Shown in pieces: positions 12,001-23,320 of a stretch of 64,000 nt of DNA. The position numbers were made by a program, and so were the translations under genes. The stretch's first letter is position 1. Every line of letters starts with the position of its first letter. The notes beneath the pieces are model-generated. The model made no database searches. It saw nothing but the letters and a program-made list of their open reading frames with translations, and was not told the origin of the DNA. Source of the DNA: Plectrocnemia conspersa (lineage: Eukaryota > Arthropoda > Insecta > Trichoptera > Polycentropodidae); contig VTFK01000161.1 of NCBI GenBank assembly GCA_009617715.1, positions 186,001 to 250,000 on the forward strand, in the 5' to 3' direction.

Positions 12001-15000
12001 GGTTAATTTAAAATAATAGCCATAATACTAAACCCCTCCTCTAATTAAGTAAGAGTATGTCTCCAGGGTGCTCTTTATAAGCGAAACCATTATGGTCGCT
12101 ACAAGTAACAATATTATTTGGTGTGCAAAACAATGCGTGCTGTTTTTTTTTATGCGTATATCTAAATTCATACAAAAATATATAAGTATTAAACAAATGA
12201 CAATTGTTTTGTTACTCCCTAAATACTTCGGTGTTTCCAAAGATGACGATTTATCTCATGTTTTTGTTTGATAAAGCACCTTCTTCGTTTATCACTTTTT
12301 ACTGGGCTCCCCCATACCTATCAAAAAAAATAATGATTTAAGCAATAATTTAACCTTCAGATATTCCTTACAAATAATAAAAAAAACACGGATACCGAGT
12401 AGTAACATTGTGGTTATTACAATTCAAGTACAGGTGTAATGAACACGCACAATACAACACTTATGCGCAATAGCCAGTGTTCCTAATTTACAGACTTGAT
12501 CTTACATACGTTAGCTAAAACAGAAATTGCAAAAGGCAGAGTTACACCATCAACCAGTATATGGTGTTATTGTATCATAATTGATTTTATAATAAAAATA
12601 TTAGAATATATATGATTTAAGCTTATAAATTTACCATTATCACGTTATAGACCGCTGACGCACATGTGCGTCATTTATAAAACTATAATTAAGAGTAACT
12701 GCCTCACTTATGTGTCCGTTGTAATTATTACATCAATTATTAATAAAAGTTGATATATTATATAAAAAAAATTAATTAAATAATATATGTATTTACATCA
12801 TCACATAATTGTATTTTCATGTATGATTTACTTCAATTTGCTTAGTTTAAAACTGTTTCTGACCTCTGAATGATACTTACCAGTGGCAACACCTGAATAA
12901 ACCTTTTCTTTTAACACTATTCCATAGTCAATAAAATGTTATGTCTTGCTCATAAAAATACATAATAATTACGTTAATACCTAAATATAAAATAAAGCAA
13001 TTAAAAAGTAGAAAACGCTAGTTTTTTATGTATGAAAACTTGCGTTTTTATCTGCCTGTATAGTGAAAATAATATTTAAGTAGGTTAACCATCTGAGTCC
13101 CGACCTATTTTTATAAATACAGGCGGCCCTCGACTTTCGCACATAATTGGTTCCTGAAAATGTGTGCGAATGTTAAATGTACGAAAGTCGAGGGAAGTAA
13201 AAAAAATTGAAATTGTGTGTATCTTAAAATATTTATTTATCAAGTAAATATAAGATGCTTAAGAGGCGTTCAAGTGGGGTTTGCGGGTGTTTCCTTTGAA
13301 AAGTTATCAAGAGTTAACTGTTTTCCACTATTCTTTTTCTTTTCTTCATATAGTATTTTATAACATGCTATGTTTTAATTTATCGCCCTACGCACTTGAG
13401 ATATGCGTTCTCCATTGGGATCACAATCTTCTATAATATTTAAAAATTTGTCAAGGTGCGTGAAGGCTTCATTCATATTTTTCATTGTTAAAGAGTTTTC
13501 CAAAATAACCCTGTCTCATCTACATTAAATATTTGGCTAGAGGAATATTCTCCATCTTCAATAATTTTGAATAATTAGGAAATAATTTTTTTTGCAGCAT
13601 CTTTATCCGCATCAGCCGATTCTCCAGTAAATTTAATATTATGAAAAGAATACCTCGTTTTAAAATTGTAAAATCAACCGTTACTTGCATGAAAAACCGT
13701 GTTAAAATCTTTTTTTAATCTATGCTTCCAATCTTTGTGCAAGAGCTTTTGCTTGAATAATTGAAATACTCTGAGGTACATCTTTTTGATGTTGGTCATG
13801 ATCCACGATGACAAAGATTTTCCATTTCATCCATCTTTTTTTTTGCTGTGTTTTTTTGGAAACATATCTTTAAAGATTGCGGAAATATATCTTTATTTTC
13901 CACAATTTTGAACGTATTTCTTAATTATATTTTTATTTTGAAAAATTGAACATATTGTAGACCTGTTTGTATCATACGAACGTCCGATTGAAGCAAAGGA
14001 TTCACTGCTATCAGAACGTCTAATAATTTCCATCTTTGTCTTGAATCGTGTGAAGTTTACGAGTCCTTGATTTATTTTTGTTCGTATCAACATAAGTTTT
14101 TCCGTTTCTCACTCGTGTTTATATTTTATTTAATTTTTTTTTTTTTTTTAATTAAATTAAAAAAAAAAATTTTTTTTAAATGTGCGAAAGTTGAGGGCCG
14201 CCTGTAGCCCAAGTTCGCTGATAAAAAAAAAGATTTTTTTTAAAAAGTACTATTTTTATGTTATTTTATTAAAAATTTTACACACAATTACATTTGTAAC
14301 TGTACTATAATATTTATAACTAATATAATATCAATGCATAAATAAAATAGTCAAAACTAAAAAAAATATTTTTTTACTGATTTTCAAATACATTCATTTT
14401 TATTTTATACAATTTTGTTGACAGTATTTATTGAATTGTTCCTCTATGTACCTATCATATGGGAAAAAATATGTACTATTTTCATAAGACAAATCCTTCT
14501 AGTTTTGTTAGTGGAATGCTAGTAATGATTATCTTAAATTATTAAATAATTCTAAAACTATATTGGTTGTAAACGGATATTTTGAATTACTAAAATTTTT
14601 TCTGATGTAATGAATCCAAAATAAGGCAAAAAGGTAAATATATAACCTTTAGAATCTGCGAGTACATATAAACGAATAGCCCATTTTGAATTTTTTTTTT
14701 TTGGATTATTAGTAATAAAACTTATTTTACTTTTAAATTTTACAACCGATTCGTCTATTATGATATTTGGACCGGGTACATCACATTTTTTGAAATTTTG
14801 ATCCAGTAATTTTAAATATGGATTGACTTTCTCAATTCTATGCCGCAAATCATTACCTGTCTCTTCAGCATTATATTCTTCAAGAATCCATCTCTTTTAA
14901 AAATTTATCGAAAAAAAGAAAATTTCAGTTGAAAAGTGGAAAAATAATCCTGCATACATTTTATAGGCCACAATCTCATATTAAAAATTACTCCAAGAAA

Positions 15001-18000
15001 CGCATTAATTTCATCAAAGTTAACATCTAATCAATTATGCCGTGTAGATCTTGACGATCAAGTCATATTTTAAATCCGTATACTTGCATATCGGTTTCTA
15101 AAATAATTTTGCCAACATCAGTGTAAAATAATTTAAAATAATCAATAGGTTATGTACAGTTTGCAGGTACTTGTGGCTCAGGATATTTATCACTTGGTGA
15201 CAAATATTGGTATTGATTTTGCACACTTTCATTACCAGTTATTATTTTCCAATTTTCTGATGTGGTTGTTCTGATTCGTTTGAGGTATTGCTTCTTCATC
15301 GCTCCATTCCATTTCGATTCACATCAACGGGCCTAATTTCGACGTCACTTTCTTCACTATCATCAAAAAAAAAAAAATCAAATATGAAATCTTCCCCATC
15401 AAAGAAAATTATCGTAGACATCGTAACTACTTTTAGGACTAATAAATATAGAATAAATAAATACTTTTATGTACAAGTTCCAACAATAATAGTAAAAAAC
15501 GTACTTAGACAGTAACTTGGTCTTTATCACAGAGAAATGCACAATTATTAACTGTCAACCTACTGATAGTTATAGATTATGTTATGAAGTTTGAATATTT
15601 CTAATATAATAGTCATGAATGTATTTACATATAGTTTAAATAGCTATTTTATATTAACCAGTAAAATAATAAATTTCAATGGCGCTCCTCCGCACTCAAA
15701 TGGTTAAATAACTATTGTTACAATATCGATAATGATGGCTAGAGCTTCCAAAGCTTTTTTCTCGGAAAATTAACCTATTTTGTGTGCTTAAAATTTTTAT
15801 TTTAAAATTATAGAAAAAAAATGTAATTTCATTGCTTATAAATATAGTATTCATAGTAAAAAAAACAGAAATAAATAATAAAATGCACGAAAAAAGTATG
15901 TATTATATTTGAGAATAAACATTATTTTTGCAAAAAAAAATATTATAAATTGTGAAAAATTTTATATAAAATACATTTTATATTTTACATTATGATAGAT
16001 AAAAACAAATTCATTGCAAAAAAAAAAAAAAAATGGATTATTATTTTATACATAGCCAAAATTTGGAGGAAATGCGTACAATAGACCCCCCCAATAACAC
16101 GGTAAATTGTGGACGTGCTATTTGGATGACCGTTACTTTATGTGTGAGCGAGCCAAATAGAGGATTTCTTACCACATGTGCCTGATATATAAATACGTAT
16201 TGCAAAAAATGTATGAGTATTTTCTTGTCCCCCAACTACATGCACCAGAATAGCACGTCCCTGATTTACCGTGTTATTGGGGGGTCTACTGTATATTCAA
16301 AATATAATACAAAAATATCAAAAAATACCACAAGCAATTAATTATAAAGATAAGTATTGCAGTTTATTTATTTAAAAAAATAATATCTTAAAAACACTAA
16401 TGCATCACGTGTATTTAAAAAAGTATTTGCAATGCTAAAAACAGGTTCGTTTACAGTTGACATTGCTTTAATTATTAATAAGGAATTGTATAATTTTTCT
16501 ATATTTACAGTACGCTGCTTAGTTTATTCAAATAATTTAAAATGATTCCTTAGAAAAAGTCATAATGGATGATATATTTTTATGCATTTCCATAATTTAG
16601 GAATTTTTTTTTTGGTGCTTTATTTTTAATTTTTGAAAAAAAAATCCTATTCTAATAATTTAAAAATAATCATAAAAAATCGGTTAACTGAGTAAAAAGC
16701 CGTTTTTTTTAATAATGATAAAATAAACGGTTAATTGTGTTGGGACCAACAATTTAACTACCGCTAATGGTAGGGTACAATCACCTCATATTATTTTCTT
16801 AAAAATAAATTCGCATAGCAACGAAGAAATTATTATAGACATGTTAAAAATTAATCAAATTGTACATAATTAATTATTTACATATGTTGCGCATTAATAT
16901 GTAATTATCATTATTCACACCTGTATCAAATTAATTTTTACTATAAATATGGAATATTTGAGCTAATAAATATAGTCATAAGACAGTACTAAATTAGTCG
17001 TTAAAACTACCATCTTATTATTTCTGGAGCATCCGCCACACCGTTTCCTGGCTTCCGCTAACAACCCCCCCCCCCTGCAGGGTGGGCGCTAAAATTGTAT
17101 TCGGTTTTAACTGATTTATAGCCTACAAAAAAGACAACATCTAATGTGCTAAAAATATACGAAAGTGACACTAAAATATAATATTTATCAAATTTGAATT
17201 GCCATTATGTAAATGCCCGGCCATCGCCCACTTGAGTAAAACTGATATACACATTCATAAACCTCAAAAAACCATTTAAGGTTACTCAACTACTACTGAC
17301 CACTGGATTGAGGTCGCTTGCTCACACTTATTTATTTATTTTAGGTTCTCCTTGGATGATCTGTTGGCTTTTGACTGGATGTCCTCCTTGCAAAAAATTA
17401 ATTACACCTATGCGGAAAGCGAGTGGCCATTTCACTCCTGACGTAGTACAAGTAAGTCTCATTATTATCCCTTACCATAAATCTAAATAATATATTATTT
17501 AAAACAATTTCAGTTTGGTGTAATCGATTGTAAATTCAACCCTTCAATATGTAACCTCCACCGTATAAATTCTTTTCCTATAGCCGTCTTATACAATGCA
17601 TCTAGCACAATAACGTATACAGGAAATAAGAATGAAAACGAGATAGTTGAGTTTATTCAAATGCAAAGAGAAAATTTAGGTAAAAATAATATTCAATTAT
17701 TTTATGTTAACAATATGTATATAAATATATTTATATAAATATGTTACAGTAATAAAATTAACTCCGGATAATTTCAATGAAGAAGTTATGTCTGAAGACG
17801 GTGTATTGGAAGCGTTTTTGATAGAATTCATAGCTCCAAGATGCGCTCCATGTCAACGTTTACAACCAGAATGGATAAAACTGGCCAAGAAGGTACTTAT
17901 TAATTATTATAACAAAAATATATTTTTGTATTATACAAACAATATACGAAAATCCCATGACATTTTTATTTTTAGCTAAGCGACGTAAAGACCTTAAAGA

Positions 18001-18900
18001 TCGGTTACGTCGATTGTGACCGTTATAGCGAATTGTGTCAAGGAGAAGGAATCACCAATTATCCTACAATTAGAATGTATCCTTTAAGTTTCAAAATATT
18101 CAATGAAGTTAAGTGAGTATATTTTTAATATAGTATTAATTTTAATTTCAATATATAATATATTTAAAATAAAATTTAAAATACGTTTCCACAGAGAATA
18201 TCAGATTCCCGCGACGGACTATTTATCGCTTCAAAAATGGGTCATATCTATAATGTCGTCAGTTACTGTGAACATGAACGCTAATAATTTCCTTCAGCTA
18301 TTGTCACAGGAAGGGTATGTATTTATATTTTTGAAATAAAACTTACAAAACCCTCCTGCGGCTGAATCTTTTTATCTTTACTTGCATTTAGAAATGAAAA
18401 CAAAGATTGCATTGCTTCTTTTTCATGCTATAAATCGCATTAAATGACACGTTAGACATTCTTATTCAATCTAAGGACTGTTATATAAATTTTGTATTAT
18501 TTATAAAATTATTTACAGAGAAACAAGGACATGGGTTGTGATGTTTTACGCTCCTTGGTGTGGATTCTGTCATCAATTTGAACCAGATTTTCTGCTCGGA
18601 ACCCAAGTATGCTAATTTTGCTTGTTAATGCTTAAGCACAAGACTTTAAATATATCTTGTTTCAGAAATTAAATAAGATTGTCGTCGCCTGGTAAAGTCA
18701 ATTGTCAAAACGAAGGCGCTTTGTGTCACTCCGAGTACATCAACAGCTATCCAACTGTGAAGCTATATCAAAAGATCAACGGAAAGACTAGCTTCAATGG
18801 GATAGAGATCAACGCTTATACATACACGGATTTGGTAGAAAAAATAAAGGTGTTTACCGGAAGCACTACTATCACTCCCGTGGATCACGATGAGCTTTAA
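6078..18900 (+). CDS. DNAJC10: DnaJ homolog subfamily C member 10 / ERdj5-like ER reductase co-chaperone, last exon frameshifted
   Basis: ER-lumen co-chaperone that recruits BiP through its J domain and reduces disulfides in misfolded proteins for ERAD. Exons: 6078-6079 (AT of the ATG), 9283-9454, 9520-9730, 9796-9908, 9974-10069, 10130-10336, 10417-10629, 11001-11127, 11192-11404, 17345-17451, 17514-17679, 17750-17892, 17976-18112, 18195-18314, 18519-18606, 18666-18900; about 782 residues, near the 793 of human ERdj5. Signal peptide [20 protein letters not shown] domain from about 24 with HPD at 53-55; thioredoxin-type sites CSHC (146-149), GCPPC (about 463-467), RCAPC (about 573-577) and WCGFC (about 689-693); C-terminal HDEL retrieval signal. 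Two of the active sites lack the usual tryptophan before CxxC. In the last exon the frame breaks at 18687-18690: the sense frame gives KIVVAW then stop, while removing one C gives a GKVNC motif continuing to HDEL. The break is either a sequence error or real damage. Intron 9 (11405-17344) is full of transposons. Confidence 0.92.
6725..7930 (-). pseudogene. Decayed hAT (Charlie / GTF2IRD2-tail type) transposase, in intron 1 of the ERdj5-like gene
   Basis: Minus-strand pieces in shifting frames follow the domesticated hAT transposase seen in GTF2IRD2- and ZBED-like proteins: [13 protein letters not shown] and [15 protein letters not shown] near 7800-7730, a central helix-rich part ([13 protein letters not shown], 7400), then the diagnostic [20 protein letters not shown] near 7206 and [11 protein letters not shown] at 7060, and a ragged C-terminal piece to 6725. 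Several frameshifts make it non-functional. Ends and target duplication were not identified. Confidence 0.8.
8032..8121. repeat. Near-perfect long hairpin
   Basis: Left arm 8032-8070 and right arm 8085-8121 are complementary over nearly their whole length (core TATTCAAATACTTCCGTC against GACGGAAGTATTTGAATA), with a 14-base loop. It lies just beyond the hAT transposase remnant and could be a subterminal structure of that element or a young small palindrome. Confidence 0.8.
8122..9282. other. Rest of intron 1, no gene seen
   Basis: AT-rich intron sequence ending in a good pyrimidine tract and acceptor (TTTTATTTTATTCCAG) before 9283. A somewhat GC-richer patch at 8860-8950 contains a short open frame but has no splice phase compatible with the next exon. 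Confidence 0.5.
10657..10829. repeat. Possible short MITE in an intron
   Basis: CTAGCCCCATAGA at the left and an inverted CAGCACCCATAGAGC at the right bound about 170 bases with repeated GCAG-containing motifs. It falls wholly within the intron between the exons ending 10629 and starting 11001. No convincing target duplication was seen. Confidence 0.35.
11405..13084. other. Left part of the 5.9 kb intron
   Basis: AT-rich, no coding signal. The segment about 11670-11760 (starting TATTTCTAATATAATAGTCA) is repeated at 15597-15690, next to the right end of the piggyBac-like element, and so is probably an old fragment of the same transposon family. Confidence 0.5.
13085..15707 (-). mobile_element. 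piggyBac-like element, decayed, TTAA-flanked, interrupted by a Tigger element
   Basis: Ends are TTAACCATCTGAGTCC at 13085 and, inverted, TTAACCATTTGAGTGC at 15707, giving matching termini beginning with the TTAA target typical of piggyBac. Transposase remains lie on the minus strand: [22 protein letters not shown] near 14990-14930, then [35 protein letters not shown] and [23 protein letters not shown] (14848-14600), which match the conserved IDE block and the following strand of PGBD-type transposases. Stops and frameshifts make it dead. A 1085-base Tigger element sits 32 bases inside its left end. Confidence 0.8.
13120..14204 (-). mobile_element. Tigger/pogo-type DNA transposon, internally decayed, nested in piggyBac
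   Basis: Termini CAGGCGGCCCTCGACTTTCG (13120) and the inverse ending CCGCCTG (14204) match at 24 of 25 positions and are flanked by TA on both sides (13118-13119 and 14205-14206), the pogo-family target duplication. On the minus strand the N-terminal pogo helix-turn-helix is readable ([20 protein letters not shown] and [15 protein letters not shown], 14093-13893), followed after frame breaks by [15 protein letters not shown] and VDETGLFWK, the first catalytic aspartate region, near 13530. The element is too short for a full transposase; the catalytic C-terminal part is missing. Confidence 0.9.
16079..16291. mobile_element. pogo-like MITE, 213 bases
   Basis: Terminal inverted repeats of about 40 bases (left CAATAGACCCCCCAATAACA, right the inverse of CAGTAGACCCCCCAATAACA, each continuing to GACGTGCTATT) are flanked by TA at 16077-16078 and 16292-16293. 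There is no transposase, so it is a non-autonomous element, likely mobilised by a pogo/Tc1-type transposase. Confidence 0.85.
16738..17063 (+). repeat. LTR-like segment
   Basis: Starts TGTTGGGACCAACAATTTAA and continues through an internal TATA-like CTATAAATATGGA, ending near CTAACA before a C-run. It is homologous to the minus-strand segment 26820-26640, which has the same start, the same order of motifs and the same TATA-like box. I read both as diverged LTRs of one retroelement family. No 5-base target duplication was found here. Confidence 0.55.
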
Positions 18901-19652
18901 TTATTTAGAAAAACTGATTGTATTGACTAAATTGCATTTCCAAGGTTTTGAATCTCAACAGTATATAGCATGTATTCCAGTACTTATACTCTAATTTACT
19001 ACTAATTCCAAAGAATATTTATTAAGTATTATTAGCGACTCTTTTATAATTTATTTTTACTTTAAGAAATTAGTATTTTAAACTATTGGTGTGAATAATA
19101 AAAATAAATATGCATATCCATATTAAACATATTCAACATTGATTAACTGTGTTTATTACTACTTTCACTACTACTAAACTACATTCCTATGTGTAATATA
19201 AAGATGACTCTCTTCTTATATTATATATTTTATTAAAAGTTATACTGTAATAAGTTGAATGCAGCTCCAAATTCAAGAAGATATAATGAACAGTACTATT
19301 TAAGGAAATTATATATTAATTTATTTTTCCGCACAGGCAAGATCAGTGGTCGGCAAACCGGGGAAAATTTCCCCAAATGGGGTAAAAATTAAATGTTTGT
19401 GGGTAATGAGCATTTTGTCGTTTAAAAATATGCATTTTTTTTTTCTTATTTTTTTGTAACTTTTAATAAATGAATTGTTCTTCATTTCTGTCGAACCAAT
19501 GAATATATATCGACTTCGTAAAAGCTAAGAGCATTTCTTTATCAGAAATATGCAATTTCATAAATACAACATTATAATAAACGCCTTAAAGGAAAAGAAC
19601 AGAGAGCTCACATATCAGAAGAAACAAGAAAGAAATTATAGGATAGTATTAA
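18790..19652 (+). repeat. Duplicated ERdj5 3' end and flank, copy 1
   Basis: From inside the last exon (CTTCAATGGGATAGAGATCA) through the HDEL codons, the 3' UTR with AATAAA at 19103-19108, and about 540 bases further, the sequence is collinear with 22549-23320. Copy 1 is interrupted at TTAA (19649) by a piggyBac-like element, and its continuation is found after the element at 22394. Confidence 0.85.
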
Positions 19653-22393
19653 CACTTTACCGACCGGCAGTTTCACTACCAGACTTACGCTAAATACCGG
19701 CACCTTTTCGCAAAACTTCGCGAATTTTACCTTTTTTATTTAAATTTATGTATCTTTTGATACGGTCCGAATATTTCGTTGAATTTTTCTAGACATGTTA
19801 TAAATGTATCAATGCATCAATTTAAGTTATTATTAGATGGTTCTCAACATGTGGTTCGCCGAAAATAAAAAATAATTATTACTTTTCCTTATTATTAGAT
19901 TTTTAAAATGATTATCTTGATTTTAAAATTATAAAAACGAATAACCTAGAAATTTTAATAAAAAATAATTTAAATTTAGTTAACCAGCGGTTCTCAAACT
20001 TTTAAATTTGTAAAAACTTTTTTTTCAAACAAACTTTTTCTTTTGTATTGTGACATTTTTTTACTAATACGAGTTTACTGATGTATAATTCATTTGCAAT
20101 AAAAAATATTCACTAACCGTTGTAATTCACTCCATCGTAATGTGAAATTTTCCAGGCACATACACACATAATTTACATTGTCTTTCACGTGTAAATCACT
20201 TTTCACAATAACTAGTTATATAATGACAGTTTAAAGTGTCTCGATTTTTTACTGTTTTTCACAATTGCAACAATATTACCCCATATCGTTTATATTTGGT
20301 TTCAAATATTCGTAATTTTGCATTTTTTAGATATTCTGGTAAAACCCGATTCTTCCTTATGGTACCACAGATGCTATTTTTTTTTAATATATATTTTTTT
20401 TTTGCTATTTCAGCACTTATAATAATCGTCCATATAAAGATGATGCCATTTGTATTTATTGTCTGATGTTAGATGTGATATTGAATCTTGTAACGAAATT
20501 CTAGGTCCTTAATATATATTTAAAATTTTGATATGTATCCTGACACTAATTCACATACCATTCTTATCACTATACCGTACTTTGTGAGCTTACTGGGGTT
20601 GTATACGTAAAAATTTAATCTTCCACACCATGGGATCATACCCTCATCCAGAGATGTGTTTTGGCTTGGTTTGTACATCTTTTTAATCTTTCGGAGAAAT
20701 AATCAATTATTTTTTTGTACTTTGAACAGTAATCCTACATTATCAGGAACATTTTCATTATTGGAAAAAAAACGCAGGTAACGTAATATTTGATAAAACC
20801 TATTTCTACTCATGGTTTTTGTAAATATCAAGGTTCCTATTAGTGGATTTATTGTCTAATACAGGTGTAATGAGCCTTTTTTTTTACCAGGGCCATTAGC
20901 AATATCAACTCAAACCAATTTTTTAATTCTGGTACCGTTACATCCACCCATTTTTTAGATTTTATTTGCAGTTTGTATCTGTTGATGTGTTGATTATGGT
21001 GTCTATTCGTTTATTCTGCAATAACGGGAAACAAGTCATCTTCAATAAAGTTTTGTGTCTTGTAAAGTGTCTTCTAAGTATTTTTCTTGTTCATCTTCCT
21101 CATTGCTCATGAGCATCATAGCATGTGGACGATTTCTTTCATGAACAGAGGAGTCTGAATCACTATCACTATTATTTTTATTGTCACTTGGAATATCTAT
21201 ATATATTTAACACTATATTAAATAACATAAACTGTAATTATTTTCACGTAGATTCTACACTCGTATCTAACTAAAAAAACTATGTTTTATAAACAGTTCG
21301 TAATATTTTTCGAATATTCACTGAGCACACGAAAACCAGATGCACTTCACACGATAGTATAACTTAAACTTAATTCTTATCCATAAGTTTTATGTGTATC
21401 GTGCTAATAATTCAAAAAAATAATTACTCGAAAAAAATTCCCACTTTCTAAAATAATGTGTCACTGAGATTCGGTATTTCCAGTAAGCCAGTATTATCTG
21501 AAGGGAGATAATATTTACTCACAAAAAATATGTTGGAATTTCCTTATAGCAGGATAGAAAAAAATACAATAGAATCTTACTAATCTGACAATCTTGAGAT
21601 TCTCAGTAATCCAATACTATCTAATGGTTAATGATATGATAAATTTTTAGTGTCTTGTACTTTTTATATATGTACATCGTATTTTTTAATTTTATGTAAT
21701 TTGACTTTATTTCTAAATAAACCCATTTACCCAATAAATTATTTTTAAATATACATATTTATATGTTTGTGTATAAAATATCATATTTTTTTTTTTTTTT
21801 TTTACACCGTCCGAAAAAAAAAGTGTGCTGGATAAAAGTTTTTAGAAATTTGAAAAAGTTTGAGAACCGCTGGTTACCTCAATTTTAATTATATTTATTT
21901 AAATTCCTAGATTACTTGCTTTTATAATTTTAAAATCATCAATCAATTTTAAAATCTAATAATAAGGAAATGTAATAATTAATTTCTATTTCCGGCGAAT
22001 CACATGTTGAGAACCACTTAATAATGGCTTGAATTGATACATTGTTACATTTATAACATGTCTAGAAAAATTTGTTGAAATATTCGGACCACATCAAAAG
22101 ATACATAAGTTTGTCTGGTAGTGAAACTGCCTGATGAAAGAAATATAAAATATATTTATAAAACCTTCGCATTTGTCTAAATATAATTAAAAAAAAAAAA
22201 AAATTAAAATAAAATGAAAATTCATACATTTATTTAGTCATCTCTTAAAAAAAAAGCAAATAAAACACTAAACATATATTTTTAATTTGACATGGAAACG
22301 AAAACATACACAGGACGCCAATTGGCGTCTGCGGTGTTTAACTTTCGGCACACTCAGGACGCCAATTGGCGTGAGCGGTAGATAAAGTGTTAA
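19649..22393 (-). mobile_element. piggyBac-like element with long inverted arms, decayed
   Basis: Bounded by TTAACACTTTACCGACC (19649) and, inverted, TTAACACTTTATCTACCG (22393). Long imperfect inverted arms lie at about 19668-20009 and 21862-22132 (GGCAGTTTCACTACCAGAC, TATCTTTTGAT, GTTCTCAACATGTG, CCAGCGGTTCTCAAAC in the same order). The minus-strand interior (21210-20240) reads as a PGBD4-like transposase with stops: NRPHAMMLMSNEEDEQEKYL, TKTMSRNRFYQILRYLRFF, MYKPSQNTSLDEGMIPW, GRLNFYVYNPSKLTKYGI and ICGTIRKNRVLPEYLKNAKL. The SLDEGMIPW block holds a catalytic aspartate. Two direct copies of a CAGGACGCCAATTGGCG motif lie inside the right end. It has inserted into the duplicated ERdj5 flank. 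Confidence 0.88.
22315..22372. repeat. Two copies of a 14-base perfect palindrome
   Basis: ACGCCAATTGGCGT occurs at 22315-22328 and 22359-22372, each preceded by CAGG and followed by a CGG-containing tail, 17 to 80 bases from the right end of the piggyBac-like element. Position and symmetry suggest subterminal transposase-binding sites; that role is inferred. Confidence 0.75.
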
Positions 22394-22665
22394 AAAACCT
22401 ATACCCATCGTCTGATCAAGAGAGCCTAAAGAAAAAGCTAAAAGATGAGGGTCATATTGTGAAAAACATATTCCAAAGAAACACCAAACAACCATCGTCA
22501 ATGTTCTTTATAGACTTAGAGCTAAAAGAAGACAAAGAATTAAAAAAAGAGATGGACTTCAATGCAATAGAGATCAACGTTTTCACGTACACGGATTTGG
22601 TAGAAAAAATAAAGGTGTTTATCAGAAGCGCTTTTATCACTCCTGTGGATCACAATGAGCTTTAA
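22394..22665 (+). CDS. Chimeric ORF: retrotransposon ORF1 fragment joined to ERdj5 C-terminus
   Basis: An uninterrupted frame reads LKNLYPSSDQESLKKKLKDE then HIVKNIFQRNTKQPSSMFF, the RNA-binding-like start of a Jockey-clade ORF1, and continues without a stop through a junction near 22548 into [20 protein letters not shown] and DHNEL, the end of the ERdj5 copy. The join arises because the tandem duplication placed the exon copy directly after ORF1. There is no ATG at the start of the open frame and no promoter is visible, so expression is doubtful. It is better viewed as a duplication scar than as a proven gene. Confidence 0.45.
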
Positions 22666-23320
22666 TTATTTAGAAAAACTGAAATCGTATCGACTACATT
22701 ACATTTCCAAGGTTTTGAATCTCAACAGTATTATAGAATACTGTATTCCAGTACTATTTACTATTAATTCCAAAGAATATTTATAAAGTATTATTAGTGA
22801 CTCTTTTCTACTTTATCTTCACTTTAAGAGATTAGTATTTTAAACTATTGATGTGAATAATCAAAATAAATATGCATATCCATATTAAACATATTCAACA
22901 TTAATTAACTGTGTTTATTACCATTTTCACTACTACTAAACTACGTTCCTATGTGTAGTATAAAGATGACTCTCTTCTCATATATTTATTTAAAAGTAAT
23001 ACTGTAATAAGTTCAATTCAGCTCCAAATTCAAGATGATATACTGAACACTACTATTTAATGAAATTATTTATCTATTTATTTATCGACACATTCTGTCA
23101 TTTAAAAATATGCATTTTCTTCTTATTTTTTTTGTAACTTTTAATAAATGAATTGTTCTTTATTTTTGTCGAACCAATGAATATGTCGATGTTGCAAAAA
23201 GCTAGAAGCATTTCTTTATCAAGAATATGCAATTTCATAAATACAACATTACAATAAACCCATTAAAGAAAAAGGAGGCAGAGCTCACTTATATCAAAAG
23301 AAATTATAGGTTAGTACTAA
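22549..23320 (+). pseudogene. Duplicated last exon and 3' flank of the ERdj5-like gene, copy 2
   Basis: Collinear with 18790-19652: exon tail ([10 protein letters not shown] then DHNEL in place of DHDEL), the same 3' UTR with AATAAA at 22865-22870, and the same flank up to ATTATAGGTTAGTACT. It has no upstream exons, so it is a non-functional partial gene duplicate. It lacks the piggyBac insertion of copy 1 and has CTAA where copy 1 has the TTAA target. Confidence 0.85.

Noticed and set aside
16041..16235. 64-codon minus-strand frame
   Set aside because: Lies across the terminal repeat of a 213-base MITE.
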